Below are positions 49,904 through 60,792 of a DNA stretch of 64,000 bases, in pieces; the stretch's first letter is position 1; every line of letters starts with the position of its first letter. This DNA is from Quercus robur (taxonomy: Eukaryota > Streptophyta > Magnoliopsida > Fagales > Fagaceae): contig NC_065541.1 of NCBI RefSeq assembly GCF_932294415.1, positions 55,282,290 through 55,346,289 on the forward strand, written 5' to 3'. The notes under the pieces are model-generated. The model ran no database searches. It saw nothing but the letters and a program-made list of their open reading frames with translations, and was not told where the DNA came from. A program made the position numbers and the translations under genes.

Positions 49904-50671
49904 TGTAAGGTCACAATTTGGAACCCAAGCCCAACAGGTATGGGGTTCTGGTCCAAGGAGCCCAGGAACAATGAATTTATAGAGAGTGGGCTATAGAACT
50001 AGGCCTTAACGAAGTATATTCTAGTTAAAGATGAAAATTCCCTTCCCGTCAATAGATTTTTGTTCTGAGAAGACGCATGGAATGAACACGGGTCATTGTT
50101 CACAGACTATGGTTCTTGCCCCGTTCTTCTGTTCTAACTTTCTTCCTCTCTTTCTTTTTCTTTGCCTCTTCATGCGGACTCCCCTTTCTTATATAGTCTT
50201 CTTGAAGTCATTAGGGCCTTACACTTGTTGATCATCTGGACCTTCACTTGAGTGCCTGTCCCATTGGACATCCCCCCCATCTTTCTGTGAGTTGTGGTAG
50301 CCAAGGCAGCACTGTTCACAGGTCCTCTCCACATTAATGCGGTCAGAAAAGTAGCTGTCATGCATTTAATGTGGCAGCTGCAGCCTCACCCTTGGCACCC
50401 TACGCTTTCTTCCTTCTTACGGGCTTGTGGGACTCATCCTTGTTACTAATGCTCGTTGGGGTGGGTCCTTCTAGCAGGCAGAGTGCATGTTTGAGCCATG
50501 TTTGTTACGTTCGAGGAGACATTTCTCCTTGGACCGCCTTTTAAACATCTTCAGGCCCACAAGAATTGGGCCGAGAGCCCTTTTGGCACCCACGTCTTCT
50601 CCTTGGACGTAGTCGAATTTCCCATAAGGGACCCAAGGCCCATTGTATGATCTTGGGCCTTTGCCCCTACA
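49904..50671 (-). mobile_element. Solo LTR (768 bp) in duplication copy B
   Basis: Ends TG...CA (minus strand TGTAGGGGCAAAGG ... GTGACCTTACA), with the target duplication CACTC (49899-49903 and 50672-50676). Copy A reads through the empty site as CCACTCTATAAGACC. The minus strand has a TATA-like CTATATAAG near 50190, so this is taken as its sense. No internal region. Confidence 0.9.
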
Positions 50672-51048
50672 CACTCTATAAGACCTATTTAAGCTTGGAA
50701 TATATATATATATATATATATATAATCATAGTTGTCAAAAACATAGATTATATCATGAATCGATACGATTCATAAAAAAAATGTTAGAAACTCATTAATA
50801 TGTACTATTTTATTATGTTCAACTAATAGTCTAATAATTTTGTATTAAAACAAGTTTACCAATTTGTTTGGACTCATTTGCTCCATTTGTTTTGAAATAA
50901 AAATTTTTCTTTGAAATTTTTTTTTTTTTTTTCCATTTTCAAGTGATTGTCTACATGTAAAATATGGTCAAATTTGTAAAATATTTTCCAATAAAATCAT
51001 TATAAAAAGTTGTAAAATGTTTTACTTTTAAGATTTTGGTAAAACATT

Positions 51049-51674
51049 TGTGAGTGAGTTAGGCCCGGGCGACCATGTCTGCCCACTTGATCAAAACCCA
51101 ACATAAAGCCTGAGGCCCATCAAGCGAGTTAAACTTAATACGCATGGGGGAATTAGCATTGGACCTTATCACAACGGGCCCAAACCCAAGATCGGGAATA
51201 TGGCCGAGGGGACAGCAACTTGAGAGGCTCTTGAGTGGTCAACTAAACGCTAACCGATAAAAAGGTGGTCGGGGTGAAATGGGAACATAGTGAGATTGGT
51301 AGCTGAGGATTGATAGTGCCATTGGGGATCCACCCTCGAACACTATTCAGCGTTTGGAACAAGTTCCAAGGGAATCCTCTAAAGTTGTAAGGATCCATTG
51401 GGATTCTGATCGATGAACATAGGAATGTGTGTGGAAGTGGGAAGATAATAATTATGACCCACTAATAAAATACTATAAGAAGGAGAAGAAGGTAGAGGGG
51501 AGGGGGTTGGGAAAAACTGGGAGGGAGAGACAGAGGGCAAAACACAGGGAAACACTGGGAATCTAAGGGAAACCAGGTGAAGTTTGGGGCCTAGTTTGTA
51601 GGTTTGAGACTCAACCCATGTATAAATAAATTGTGTCTCAAATATTGTTGTCAAATTAGTCTTAGGCTACCACA
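51049..51674. mobile_element. Solo LTR (626 bp) downstream of the duplication
   Basis: Ends TGTGAGTGAGTTAGG and GGCTACCACA (TG...CA), flanked by the 5-bp target duplication ACATT (51044-51048 and 51675-51679). A possible TATA box ACTATAAGAAGG lies at 51472-51483, favouring the plus strand. Family not assigned. Confidence 0.85.
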
Positions 51675-51734
51675 ACATTTTACAAAAACACATAGTGGTT
51701 TTCCCTCCCCACATGGTCACTGATCTAGTGGGTT

Positions 51735-52200
51735 AGGCAATTGGTACCGACAGTCTAGTGGCTAGAACCACTATTCCAACAACTGGTGTCAACAGTTTGA
51801 TAATTGGAGCCATCGTTTTGGCAATTGGTGTCAGTGATTCAATAATTAGAGACGTCGTTTCGACGACGGTCCAATCCACGAAGACACCGCTCCGATGACG
51901 ATTCTATCACCGAAGCCATCTTTTCGACGGTCCAATCATTAAACATTCAATTGATGGCTGATGTAGGTAGTCTAATGGCCAAAGAAGTCGTTCTAGCAAT
52001 CTTGTAACCAGAGACGTCATTTCAACAACAATCCAGTGGTCAAAGCTGTCATTTCGACAAGAAGTGTTGGTGGTTTGATCACCTAAGACAGGACTCTGGC
52101 AGCAGTTGTCAACGGTTTGATCACTGGAACCACCATTCCAACTACCAATTCCAACGAACCAATCACTAGAGCCGTTGCCGGTTGAGCTACCAATTTTGGT
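51735..52200. repeat. Degenerate minisatellite, period about 42 bp
   Basis: Successive units begin GGTACCGACAGT, GGTGTCAACAGT and GGTGTCAGTGAT, each followed by a T-x-x-T-x-ATT(A/G)GAGCC-type stretch and a TTTCGACGAC-type end. Later units are shorter (about 29-37 bp) and increasingly diverged. It lies about 350 bp upstream of the CRR4-like gene. Non-coding. Confidence 0.7.
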
Positions 52201-52303
52201 GATTTGCTTGAAAATTTTCAAATTTTAATAAAAATTTCAATCTAAACTCACATGTTTATATATCATCCAACAAAAGCAATTCTTATAATACAATAAAAAA
52301 TAA

Positions 52304-52330
52304 AAGAGAGAGAGAGAGAGAGAGAGAGGT
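52304..52330. repeat. (AG)n microsatellite
   Basis: About 13 AG units, some 225 bp before the CRR4-like start codon. Confidence 0.9.
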
Positions 52331-52553
52331 ATAGTAGGATTCATGAGTTAATCTTTTCCTTTTTTCTTTTTTAAGGTTTAATTATACGACGTATGCAGCT
52401 AGTTGGCTTATCCTGCGCAGACCGTTAAAAACGGTTGGCTCTGCCGTTGAAACTTGAAAGACCGAACAAAGCTGTACAGAACCAGACTCAGCTCTATACT
52501 CTGTCCTAAGTTTTTATCTCTCTCAGCTGAACTGAACTGAAAACCTCAAGCTA

Positions 52554-54464
52554 ATGCTTCTCTGCGTAAACTCTCATCACCAGCCATGGAACTCAACTCT
52601 CCCAACTCTCACTCTCCTCCCAAATTGCAAAACTTCAAACGACGTGAATCAAATCCATGCAAGACTTTTAACAACTGGGTTTATCAGAAACGATTTCCTC
52701 ACCACCAAAATCATCCTCAATTTCATTTCTTCACCGTACGCACATCTCATTGAATTCGCTCGCCACGTCTTCTTTACGCGCCACGCTTTTCGAGTTCGTC
52801 GAAATCAAGAGGACCCTTTTCTTTGGAATGCGGTTATGAAGTCGTATTCTCATGGGCGTGAACCAAAACAAGCTTTGGCTATGTTTTGTTTGATGCTTGA
52901 GAATGGGGTTTGTGTGGACAAGTTTACTTTCTCTTTGGTTTTGAAAGCGTGTTCTCGGGTGGGTTTGGTGAAGGAAGGAATGCAGATTCATGGGTTGTTG
53001 AAGAAAATGGAATTTGGGTTGGATGTGTTTTTGCAGAATTGTGTGATTTGGTGGTATTTGAGATGTGGGTTTGTTGAAATTGCTAGGCAAGTGTTTGATA
53101 GAATGCCAAAGCGGGACTCGGTTTCGTATAATTCGATGATTGATGGGTATGTTAAGTGTGGCATGATTATAGCGGCACGTGAATTGTTTGATTGCATGCC
53201 GGTGGAGGAGAAGAATTTGATTTCTTGGAATTCAATGATTAGTGGGTATGCACAATCTAAAGATGGGCTTAATGTTGCATGGGAGTTGTTTGAGAAAATA
53301 CCTGCTAGGGATTTGGTTTCATGGAACACAATGATTGATGGGTGTGTAAAGCATGGAAAGATGGAAAATGCTCATCATTTGTTTAATCAGATGCCAAAAA
53401 GGGATGTGGTTAGTTGGGCAAATATGATAGATGGGTATGCAAAATTAAGTAGTATTGATGTAGCTAGGAGTTTATTTGATGGAATGCCAGAAAGGGATGT
53501 TGTTGCTTGTAATGCCATGATGGCTGGCTATGTTCAAAATGGTTATTGCATGGAAGCTGTAAAGATTTTTCATGATATGTTAAGTAAGAGTGAAATGATA
53601 CCTGATGCTACCACATTGTTGATTGTTCTTTCTGCAATTGCCCAATTAGGACACATTGAAAAGGGGATTGCCTTACATCGCTATCTAGAGGAAAATGGGT
53701 TCTCTTTGAATGGAAAACTTGGTGTTGCTCTCATTGATATGTATTCTAAATGTGGCAGCATAGGGAATGCTAAGTCAGTCTTTGAGAATATTGAAGAAAA
53801 AAGCATTGATCATTGGAATGCTATGATTGGTGGATTGGCCATTCATGGCTTGGGCAAATTGGCTTTTGATTTGTTCACGGAAATGGGGAAGCTTTGTGTA
53901 AAACCTGATGATATTACATTCATTGGAGTGTTAAATGCTTGTGGCCATGCTGGCTTGGTGAAGGAAGGGCTGGTTTGTTTTGATCTTATGAGAAGAGTTC
54001 ACAAGGTGGAACCAAAATTGCAACATTATGGATGCATGGTTGACATCTTTTGCCGTTCAGGGCATATAGAAGAAGCCAGGGCACTAATAGAGGAAATGCC
54101 CATCAAGCCAAATGATGTGATCTGGAGGACTTTGCTTGGTGCTTGTAAAAATCAGGAAAACTTCAATATTGGAGAGCCCATAGCTAACTACCTAATTGGG
54201 TTGGATTACAATAATCCAAGCGCATATGTACTTCTGTCTAATATTTATGCTGGTCAAGGAATGTGGAATGATGTTAGTAGAGTTAGGATGATGATGAAAG
54301 AAAGAAACCTAAAGAAAACTCCTGGTTGCAGTTGGATTGAACTCGAGGGAACTGTCCATGAGTTTTTTGTTCATGATAAGTCCCACCCTCAAGTTACAGA
54401 GATTTATTCAATGTTAAATAGTTTGTGGATTCCCAATTCAGGGGCCAGCTATTGTCAGAGTTGA
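52554..54464 (+). CDS. PLS-class pentatricopeptide repeat protein, CRR4-like organelle RNA editing factor
   Basis: Single uninterrupted 636-residue frame. From memory it aligns along nearly its whole length with Arabidopsis CRR4 (At2g45350), the factor that recognises the plastid ndhD start-codon editing site and so supports the NDH complex. The start region (NDVNQIHARLLTTGF) is followed by PLS-type repeats, seen as repeated MPKRD-VSYNSMIDGYVKCG, ISWNSMISGYAQS and VSWNTMIDG units. The E/E+ region follows (IWRTLLGACKN, YVLLSNIYAGQGMWNDV, PGCSWIELEGTVHEFFV). It ends soon after E+, without a DYW deaminase domain, like CRR4, which relies on the separate DYW1 protein for catalysis. A plastid targeting peptide is expected but the N-terminus is not obviously classical. 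The start at 52554 is the first ATG in the frame and is supported by an in-frame context; a later start cannot be excluded. Confidence 0.9.
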   Translation: MLLCVNSHHQPWNSTLPTLTLLPNCKTSNDVNQIHARLLTTGFIRNDFLTTKIILNFISSPYAHLIEFARHVFFTRHAFRVRRNQEDPFLWNAVMKSYSHGREPKQALAMFCLMLENGVCVDKFTFSLVLKACSRVGLVKEGMQIHGLLKKMEFGLDVFLQNCVIWWYLRCGFVEIARQVFDRMPKRDSVSYNSMIDGYVKCGMIIAARELFDCMPVEEKNLISWNSMISGYAQSKDGLNVAWELFEKIPARDLVSWNTMIDGCVKHGKMENAHHLFNQMPKRDVVSWANMIDGYAKLSSIDVARSLFDGMPERDVVACNAMMAGYVQNGYCMEAVKIFHDMLSKSEMIPDATTLLIVLSAIAQLGHIEKGIALHRYLEENGFSLNGKLGVALIDMYSKCGSIGNAKSVFENIEEKSIDHWNAMIGGLAIHGLGKLAFDLFTEMGKLCVKPDDITFIGVLNACGHAGLVKEGLVCFDLMRRVHKVEPKLQHYGCMVDIFCRSGHIEEARALIEEMPIKPNDVIWRTLLGACKNQENFNIGEPIANYLIGLDYNNPSAYVLLSNIYAGQGMWNDVSRVRMMMKERNLKKTPGCSWIELEGTVHEFFVHDKSHPQVTEIYSMLNSLWIPNSGASYCQS

Positions 54465-56252
54465 GTTAATAATCTATGGATAACAAGTAAATTGCCGAAT
54501 GCAACTTTGTAAAAAGAAGCCCCACCTTTACCAACTTTGCTCTCGCTACCATGTTCATAGTATGTGTAAAGTGTAAAAGTTGATTGCCTAAAGACACGAT
54601 TCTTTGCATCATATATTCATATTAAAAACTGAATATAAGTATCTGCATCACATTGAAAGAAAATTTATCAACATGACACTTAAATACCTATTCCCTTCTG
54701 TAGAATTCCCTCCCTCTTCTTTTGGGGAGGATTGGCATATCTTAGTCCATACATATAACATTCTAGTTGTGAGAGTGCAGAGTACGTTTGGAACATAGGT
54801 AGATGGAGGGAGAGAACACTCTCTTCTCCTCTCCCTCCATCCAAACATAGGGTAGTGTTTTGTAGAAAGGAGTCATATTATCTGATTGCATGTTTTAAAA
54901 TCATATATTACCCAGAAAAACTTCAGTGGTTTATTTGGGGGAAAAGATTCATCCTTTATCAAGTTTTGATGCCATTTAGCAACTTCCTATTTTTTGTTAT
55001 TTCATAATGAAGTCAGCAATAACATGGCAATTCCATCCAAATCATAAGATCAACTCATCTTCTTCTTCTTTTTCCTTGGGTTTTCTTTTGTGGATGAGGT
55101 TGCAAAACACAAATGTTGATTCTGACCACATAACAACCACCATCATTCTCCACCCTCCCTGACTCTGGGAACCATAGATGATTTAACTGTACTGTCACGC
55201 TTTGAATGGGGAATAAAAAGGGGAAACAGAAAAGACATAACAAATGAAGAAGACAAGAAACATTCACAGGCACTACAGCCAAAACAAAAAAGCCTATCAC
55301 TCTATATTCAGAGACTGTTCGTTTTCATATATGGAACATATGATGCATGATAAACCATGTCAGCCAATAACTTTAGAATACATTCAATATGAATGATTTC
55401 ATAAAAAGCGAGATTCCAAGCACTGCACCAACATAAAGAGCCAAAACATTAGTTTAAAAAACTTTTTTTTTTTTTTTTAAGTGCCAAAGGCTTGGAGCGT
55501 AGCATTGAGGTTGGAATTGGGAACTTAGAATTGCTCGACCGCTTTGTTTCCAAGAGACATTTTGTCCATTTCCAATTGGCCATTACCAGCTCTAGAATAT
55601 TTTTTTCAAAATCACAATTTCACATGTTGGAGATACAAGGTGTTGGAATTTACTGTGACCGATTTAATTATTTGAAAGGAAAAGGCCCTAAGGGGTTTTG
55701 CAATTGAAACCAACAGCACCATTCACAGAAGGGGAGAAAGTGATAATAGTGTTACATACTACAGCAAGCCAGTGATCAATGACATTGCAGCAAAAAACTT
55801 TCTTTAAAAAAGTACAAACTAAAAACTTCAATAACTAGTCCTGCTAATGCTAATAATAATAATAACCTACTCTCCTCTCCTTCAATTTATTTAGCCAAAA
55901 ATAAAAATAAAAAGAAAAACCTAGTTCTGCTAATTAAGGAAAGCTACCTTTTACATAGCTAAAGTTTAATACAAATCACTTCTGGTCCTCCCACAGATAC
56001 AAGAACCAGTACGTACATTCACAACTTCGGTCATTAAGCAATAACTCAACTGTAACAAGAAAACCTAATTAACTGAGAGCTTGGACATCAGTAAGTAGTT
56101 AGTAACAGCCTCTCTTTTTTTTTCTTTTTTTCTTTTCTTTTTTTTTCCTTTTTGATAAACAGCCTCATCTATAGTAACAGCTTCATCTAACCCTCTGTCT
56201 CTGAAAAACAAAGCAAGAAGAGATAATCAAGAGCTGCTAATAGAAGAGATAA
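54465..56252. other. Intergenic region between the CRR4-like and LRR kinase-like genes
   Basis: Contains the 3' flanks of both convergent genes. A small foldback at 54784-54846 pairs GATGGAGGGAGAG with CTCTCCCTCCATC, probably a MITE remnant. T/C-rich runs near 55463-55479 and 56110-56150 are simple sequence. No gene is recognised; short frames are not family-like. Confidence 0.5.
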
Positions 56253-56269
56253 TCAAGAGCTGCTAATAG
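56218..56269. repeat. 26-bp tandem duplication across the stop codon of the LRR kinase-like gene
   Basis: AAGAGATAATCAAGAGCTGC followed by TAATAG occurs at 56218-56243 and again at 56244-56269. The gene's TGA (minus strand, 56255-56253) lies in the second copy, so the transcript carries the final codons and stop twice, the second time in the 3' untranslated region. Confidence 0.95.
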
Positions 56270-59200
56270 GTCCACTGAGCTCTTGCATCACATTTTCCAT
56301 GGACGGCCGTTGGTTAGGAGAATCATGGGTGCAAAGCCAAGCGATTCTCCCAAGTTTAGCTGCTTCTAATTCTGAGAACTTTCCCTCTAGGTTCACGTCA
56401 ACAAAGTCTTCAAATTTGCTGGATTCTGCCCCATGGCGAGTCAATTGGGTGATTATACGCTTTCCAGTGAGGATTTGGAATACAATCATACCAAATGCAT
56501 ATACATCACTCTTTTCAGTGAAGCGACCAGTGTTTGTATATTCTGGAGCTAGGTATCCCATGGCTGCACTGGCCTTGAGTGTGGAGAAGACAATGTCATC
56601 TGCTAGAAGTTTGTGCAGGCCTGAATCTGAGAGCAAAGGATTATACCGTCCATCGATGAGCACTTTCTCAGCTGATATATTCTGGTGAACTATAGCAGGT
56701 TTGGTTCCTCTATTCCCGTGCAAATACACAATACCTGACCAAGAAAGGATAGCAGAATTTAGAACAAGGTAATGATACCATCCCTCCCAAGAAATAAAGC
56801 AAATAAGATTCTTGAGACTATACTATAGTTGTGTAGAGAAGCAACACCAAAACAACTTGAGAACCACTACAATTGATAACTTTTGTGAAGGTGAAATAAG
56901 CTGATGAGTGTCACATTTTAAGGAGATCTTTTCTAACTTCTTCCAAAATCAGGGAGTGTCCCTTCCTTATTAGGTGTAGTTCATTTTCAAACAGCTTTGC
57001 AAGTATTGTGGAAGTTAGAAGCACTGTTTTAGTCTGTTCTATGGAACATCCACATACAAATTTGTCTGGATGCTTCTACGTTCATTTTAAAACTAAACAA
57101 GTCATAAGATGTTCTCCCCATACCCCCTATTTTCTCCCCCAAACTCCAAAACAAAATTTTAAATAAGTAATAACAATAATAGCTTTATAATCAAGAAGAC
57201 AGAGATAGAATGACCTTTAGCAATGCCATTGATGATAGATACTCTGGTGGACCATTCAAGAACCTTTCCACTGCCACCCTTAACGTCAAGATACTCCAAC
57301 AGACTCCCATTTGGGACAAAATCATAGATAAGAAAACACTCCCCCCTGCCTTTCGAACAGCAGAAGCCTCTTAACCGAACAAGACTTTCATGTTTCAATG
57401 AGGTCACTATCTTCAAACCTTTCAGGAAATCAGCTTCATCTGACTTACAGCTTGTTTTGGCAATGCACTTTACAGCAACAACAGACCCATCTCTGAGGAC
57501 TCCTTTGTAGATAGAAGAGAAATTGCCCTTCCCCAATAAATTCACCTCCGAGAAGCACTGAGTTGCACGCTCCACATCCTCTAAATTGAACATAAAGCTT
57601 TCAAGAACCTCCTGAGAGAACCCACTTCGACCTTTAGATACTGGGTCCCATCCATTAGAGTACTCAAGACTAATGAGAGGAGACACACTCTTTCTATGGA
57701 TTTCCTTAACCTGATCAGTACTAAGTCGGCTATCTGAAGTGTCAAAGGCACTTCCAATTTTCTGTTGTCGTCGACGATACCATGCCAATGTGAAAAGTCC
57801 AATAACCGCCAAAGCAATAATAACTCCAATCGCCCCCAAAATTGCACCTATTTGTGGGGATTTTGATGGTTTTGAACACTGGGTTTTGCCACAGTCAGAC
57901 TTTAAGGGCACTGACTCTGGGAGAGTTTTTGAAGAAAGATTGCCAGGTTCAAATGGTTCTGGTCTATTTGGGTTTAGACTATCAGTAGCTTTGCAAATAT
58001 TTAAGCCAGAAAACCCAACTCCACATAGTCCTGGATTGTTCTTGTATTGGAGTCCACCATTCAGTCTCTTCAAACCTGAGTTTTCATCCACAAGGCCATA
58101 AAAATTAAATTAAAGTTTCCAAAAACATCTCCACAAAAAGCACTAGTGGATGTCAGTGGACAAGATCATATTACCTGAAGGGACAATGCCTGTGAGAGAG
58201 TTATTTCTTACATCAAGAACTTCTAGGATGGGAGGATTAACTAATGTTAACGGAATAGAGCTGAAAAAGCTATTAAAGCTCAAATCCAACCTTGTTAACA
58301 TCTGCAAATCACCCAAACTTGCAGGGATTGCGCCAGTCAATTGATTATATTGCAAAGCAAGAACACTAAGCCTCCTCAGATTTCCTAGCTGTGTTGGTAT
58401 GCTCCCAGTCAACTTGTTGTAACACAGCTGCAAAACTGCAAACAAAGAAAAGAAAGATTGAATTTTTCATTTATGTTTAATTATTGAGTTTATATGAATA
58501 ACCCTGAAATTGAACGATGCTGTTCAAACTATATGAGCTAACTTATGGATTTTAAACATACATGAAACTTTCTATAAATTCATTTTATTCTACTTCAACA
58601 TTATGTAACTAGGGGGCAATCACTGTGCAGAAATAACAGATCCTAAGTACAAACACAAATGCCTATAAAATTCATGGAAACTAAGGCTACACTGAGCAAG
58701 AATGAAAAGCTTTTCACTGCACCCAGTCTCTACTCTCTAAAATACCGAGTTCATAAATGACCCAGCATACGCAAATTCATACTAGATTAAACCCAAACAC
58801 TGAATAAAACAAGATAATACAAATTGGGAAATATATATTTTTTAAATTGAAACTTTCAATGCACTTATAAACAAATTCTATAAAATAATTAAACTCAGAT
58901 CAAAGATAAGATACTTAAGAAAATTTACATAAACTCAAGCTTGAAGCTTTCCACTGCATCCAATTCACTCAATCACATGTGAATATGAGGCAAGTACCAG
59001 ATATAACAGCAACCATTCAAACTTTCTAAATACATATACACACAAGATTGAATCTTTCACTTAAAATGGAAATAAAAAATGAAAAATCAAAACAAACCTT
59101 GAAGATTAGACATGTCACCAATCTCTGAAGGAATCTCCCCAGAGAGATTATTCACATTGAGATACAAATCACTGAGCTGGGACAACCGGGAAATCCCCTT

Positions 59201-59527
59201 TGGTATTTTCCCACTCAGAGCATTGAAGTGCAAGTACAACCCAGTCAAGCTCTTGAGGGAAGCCAAGGCTTCAGGTATTGTACCAGAGAGTCCCTTCCCT
59301 TGCAGAGAGATATTGGCCACAAGGCCTTGCTCGTTGCAAGCCACGCCTTCAAAAGAGCCACTGCATGGATCAGTGTTTGCGGTCCATGAAGTCAAGAACT
59401 TGTTTTGTGGGTCCAGAGAGGCCTTTACAGCCATGAGAGTGGGAAGCTCAGTGAGTGAGGAAAGGGAAGGAGAGGGAAAGAGGAAGAGAAAGAAGAGACA
59501 AAAGTAGAGGCTGAGAGGAAGAGGCAT
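56253..59527 (-). CDS. Leucine-rich repeat receptor-like protein kinase (At5g51560-like), probable pseudokinase, 4 exons
   Basis: Coding exons on the minus strand: 59527-59098, 58435-58175, 58075-57215 and 56734-56253; 677 residues with phases in register. Signal peptide about 1-24; LRRNT with a C-x(n)-C pair, then about five LRRs in exons 1-2 (LxxLxLxxNxLSGxIP); transmembrane helix about 306-330; kinase-like domain from about 400. The ATP-binding glycine loop (LGKGNFSSIYKG, about 411-422) and the Lys of VAVK (433) are present. However, the catalytic HRD reads HQN (534-536) and DFG reads DSG (554-556), and the lysine and asparagine of HRDxKxxN are also changed. The family member At5g51560 shares a changed HRD region, from memory. 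It is therefore probably a ligand-sensing or scaffold receptor at the plasma membrane. The exon 3 donor (AAAG|GTCATT) is weak, but the next exon fits exactly. Confidence 0.88.
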
Positions 59528-60126
59528 CTTTGTTCTGAGCTAAAGTGAAGGAAAAGTGTGAGACTTTGTGGGAAAGTTCGGAAATTTTTTGTGGCAAAGT
59601 GGGAGAGAACTTACAAAAACTTCTTTTATTGTGAGAATGTTGGAGATTTTTCTGGTCTTAACTTATCTGGGTATGTTGGATTTTTATGTTTGGAAGTCAA
59701 GTGTGGTAAGTAAGAGACAGAAACAGAACTCCAATCTCAGAAGAGGAGAGAACAGACATGTTTGGCTTGAAGGAAAATGGAAGAAAGAACAGGAGGGAAA
59801 CGTGGGTTGTCCTTGTTTTTTGCTGAGAGTAAAGCTTTTTAAATCTTTTATGGGTGCGTGGGGAAACGTGTAGGGATTTTGAAGTGAAGGTTACAGAAGT
59901 GAACAGTAAAAAAAAAGGTCCCAGCAGATAAAATAAAGAGAAACAAATGAAAGAAAATTAGAAAAAGTGGGTGAAGGAGGAAAATTGAGAGAGATTCGAA
60001 TCTCAGTGGTGGGTACTAGTGTGCAGGCTTGGATTTAGCTTTTTCTTTATTTAATTTCTTCAGGTGTCTAAGTAAATTTGGAGGTCCAAATCAGTGATTA
60101 CTAGGGCATTTTGAAAGGAGGAAAAG

Positions 60127-60157
<31 letters not shown>

Positions 60158-60642
60158 GTCACAGACTCACAGCATGTGACATGACTTGTCCTTGCTTGTT
60201 GAAAATATAAGAGAAGTTGTTCATTTGCTTCTTTAATTTCAATTTTTGTCAATTTTGGGAGTATTTAATATATATACTTAAAAATTAAAAATATGTGTTT
60301 AAAAATATATATAAAAATATGTGTGGATAAAAAATGTGTAAAAATACATGTAATATTATTTAAAAATTAAAAATATGTGTAACTAAAAATATGTGTTTGA
60401 AAGAGTATACCAAACAAAATAACCTTTAAAAGTTGACATGTGCTGTCAATTTAAATAAAAAGGACCCTAGAGAGTTGGATTAGTTGTTTTTGAAAAAAAA
60501 AAAAAAACTTTTGTTATCTTGTTTCTTTGTACACTTATTAAGTCAAAATCTAATAAAAATATAGATTTTAAATTGACTCTATGTCAAAATGGCTCAATTA
60601 GATAATAAAACATTAAATAGGATCCTAAAAAAAAAAATAAAG

Positions 60643-60792
60643 GATTTTATTAATATATATCCTTAGGACACAAAATAGTAAATCAATTTTGAAAAAAATT
60701 TATCGAAAATTGAAAAAATTTTAACAACTTTTTCAATACCCAATAAATTTTTTTCAAAAATAGATTCATTAATGTATGTCCTAACCGGACCC
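60643..60792. mobile_element. GGGTYCGGTTA-type MITE, copy 3 (reverse orientation)
   Basis: The complement starts GGGTCCGGTTAGGACATACA and ends GATATATATTAATAAAATCC. The middle contains the shared TTGAAAAAATTT/AATTTTTTTC stretches. Confidence 0.65.

Larger units (their letters stand above)
45918..50903. repeat. Segmental tandem duplication, copy B
   Basis: Direct repeat of copy A. Differences by eye are several per 100 bp. B-specific insertions: a GGGTCCGG-type MITE (46749-46888), a 31-bp palindromic insertion (47651-47681), a Stowaway MITE (49251-49511) and a solo LTR (49904-50671). Compared with A, B also lacks the 3.3-kb block and about 70 bp near 47430 (A 42745-42818). It ends at CTCCATTTGTTTTGAAATA near 50900. 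No gene is recognised. Confidence 0.85.

Noticed and set aside
55492-55707. 71-codon plus-strand frame between the CRR4-like and LRR kinase-like genes
   Set aside because: No upstream promoter, splice partner or family motif; surroundings are simple sequence and 3' flanks.
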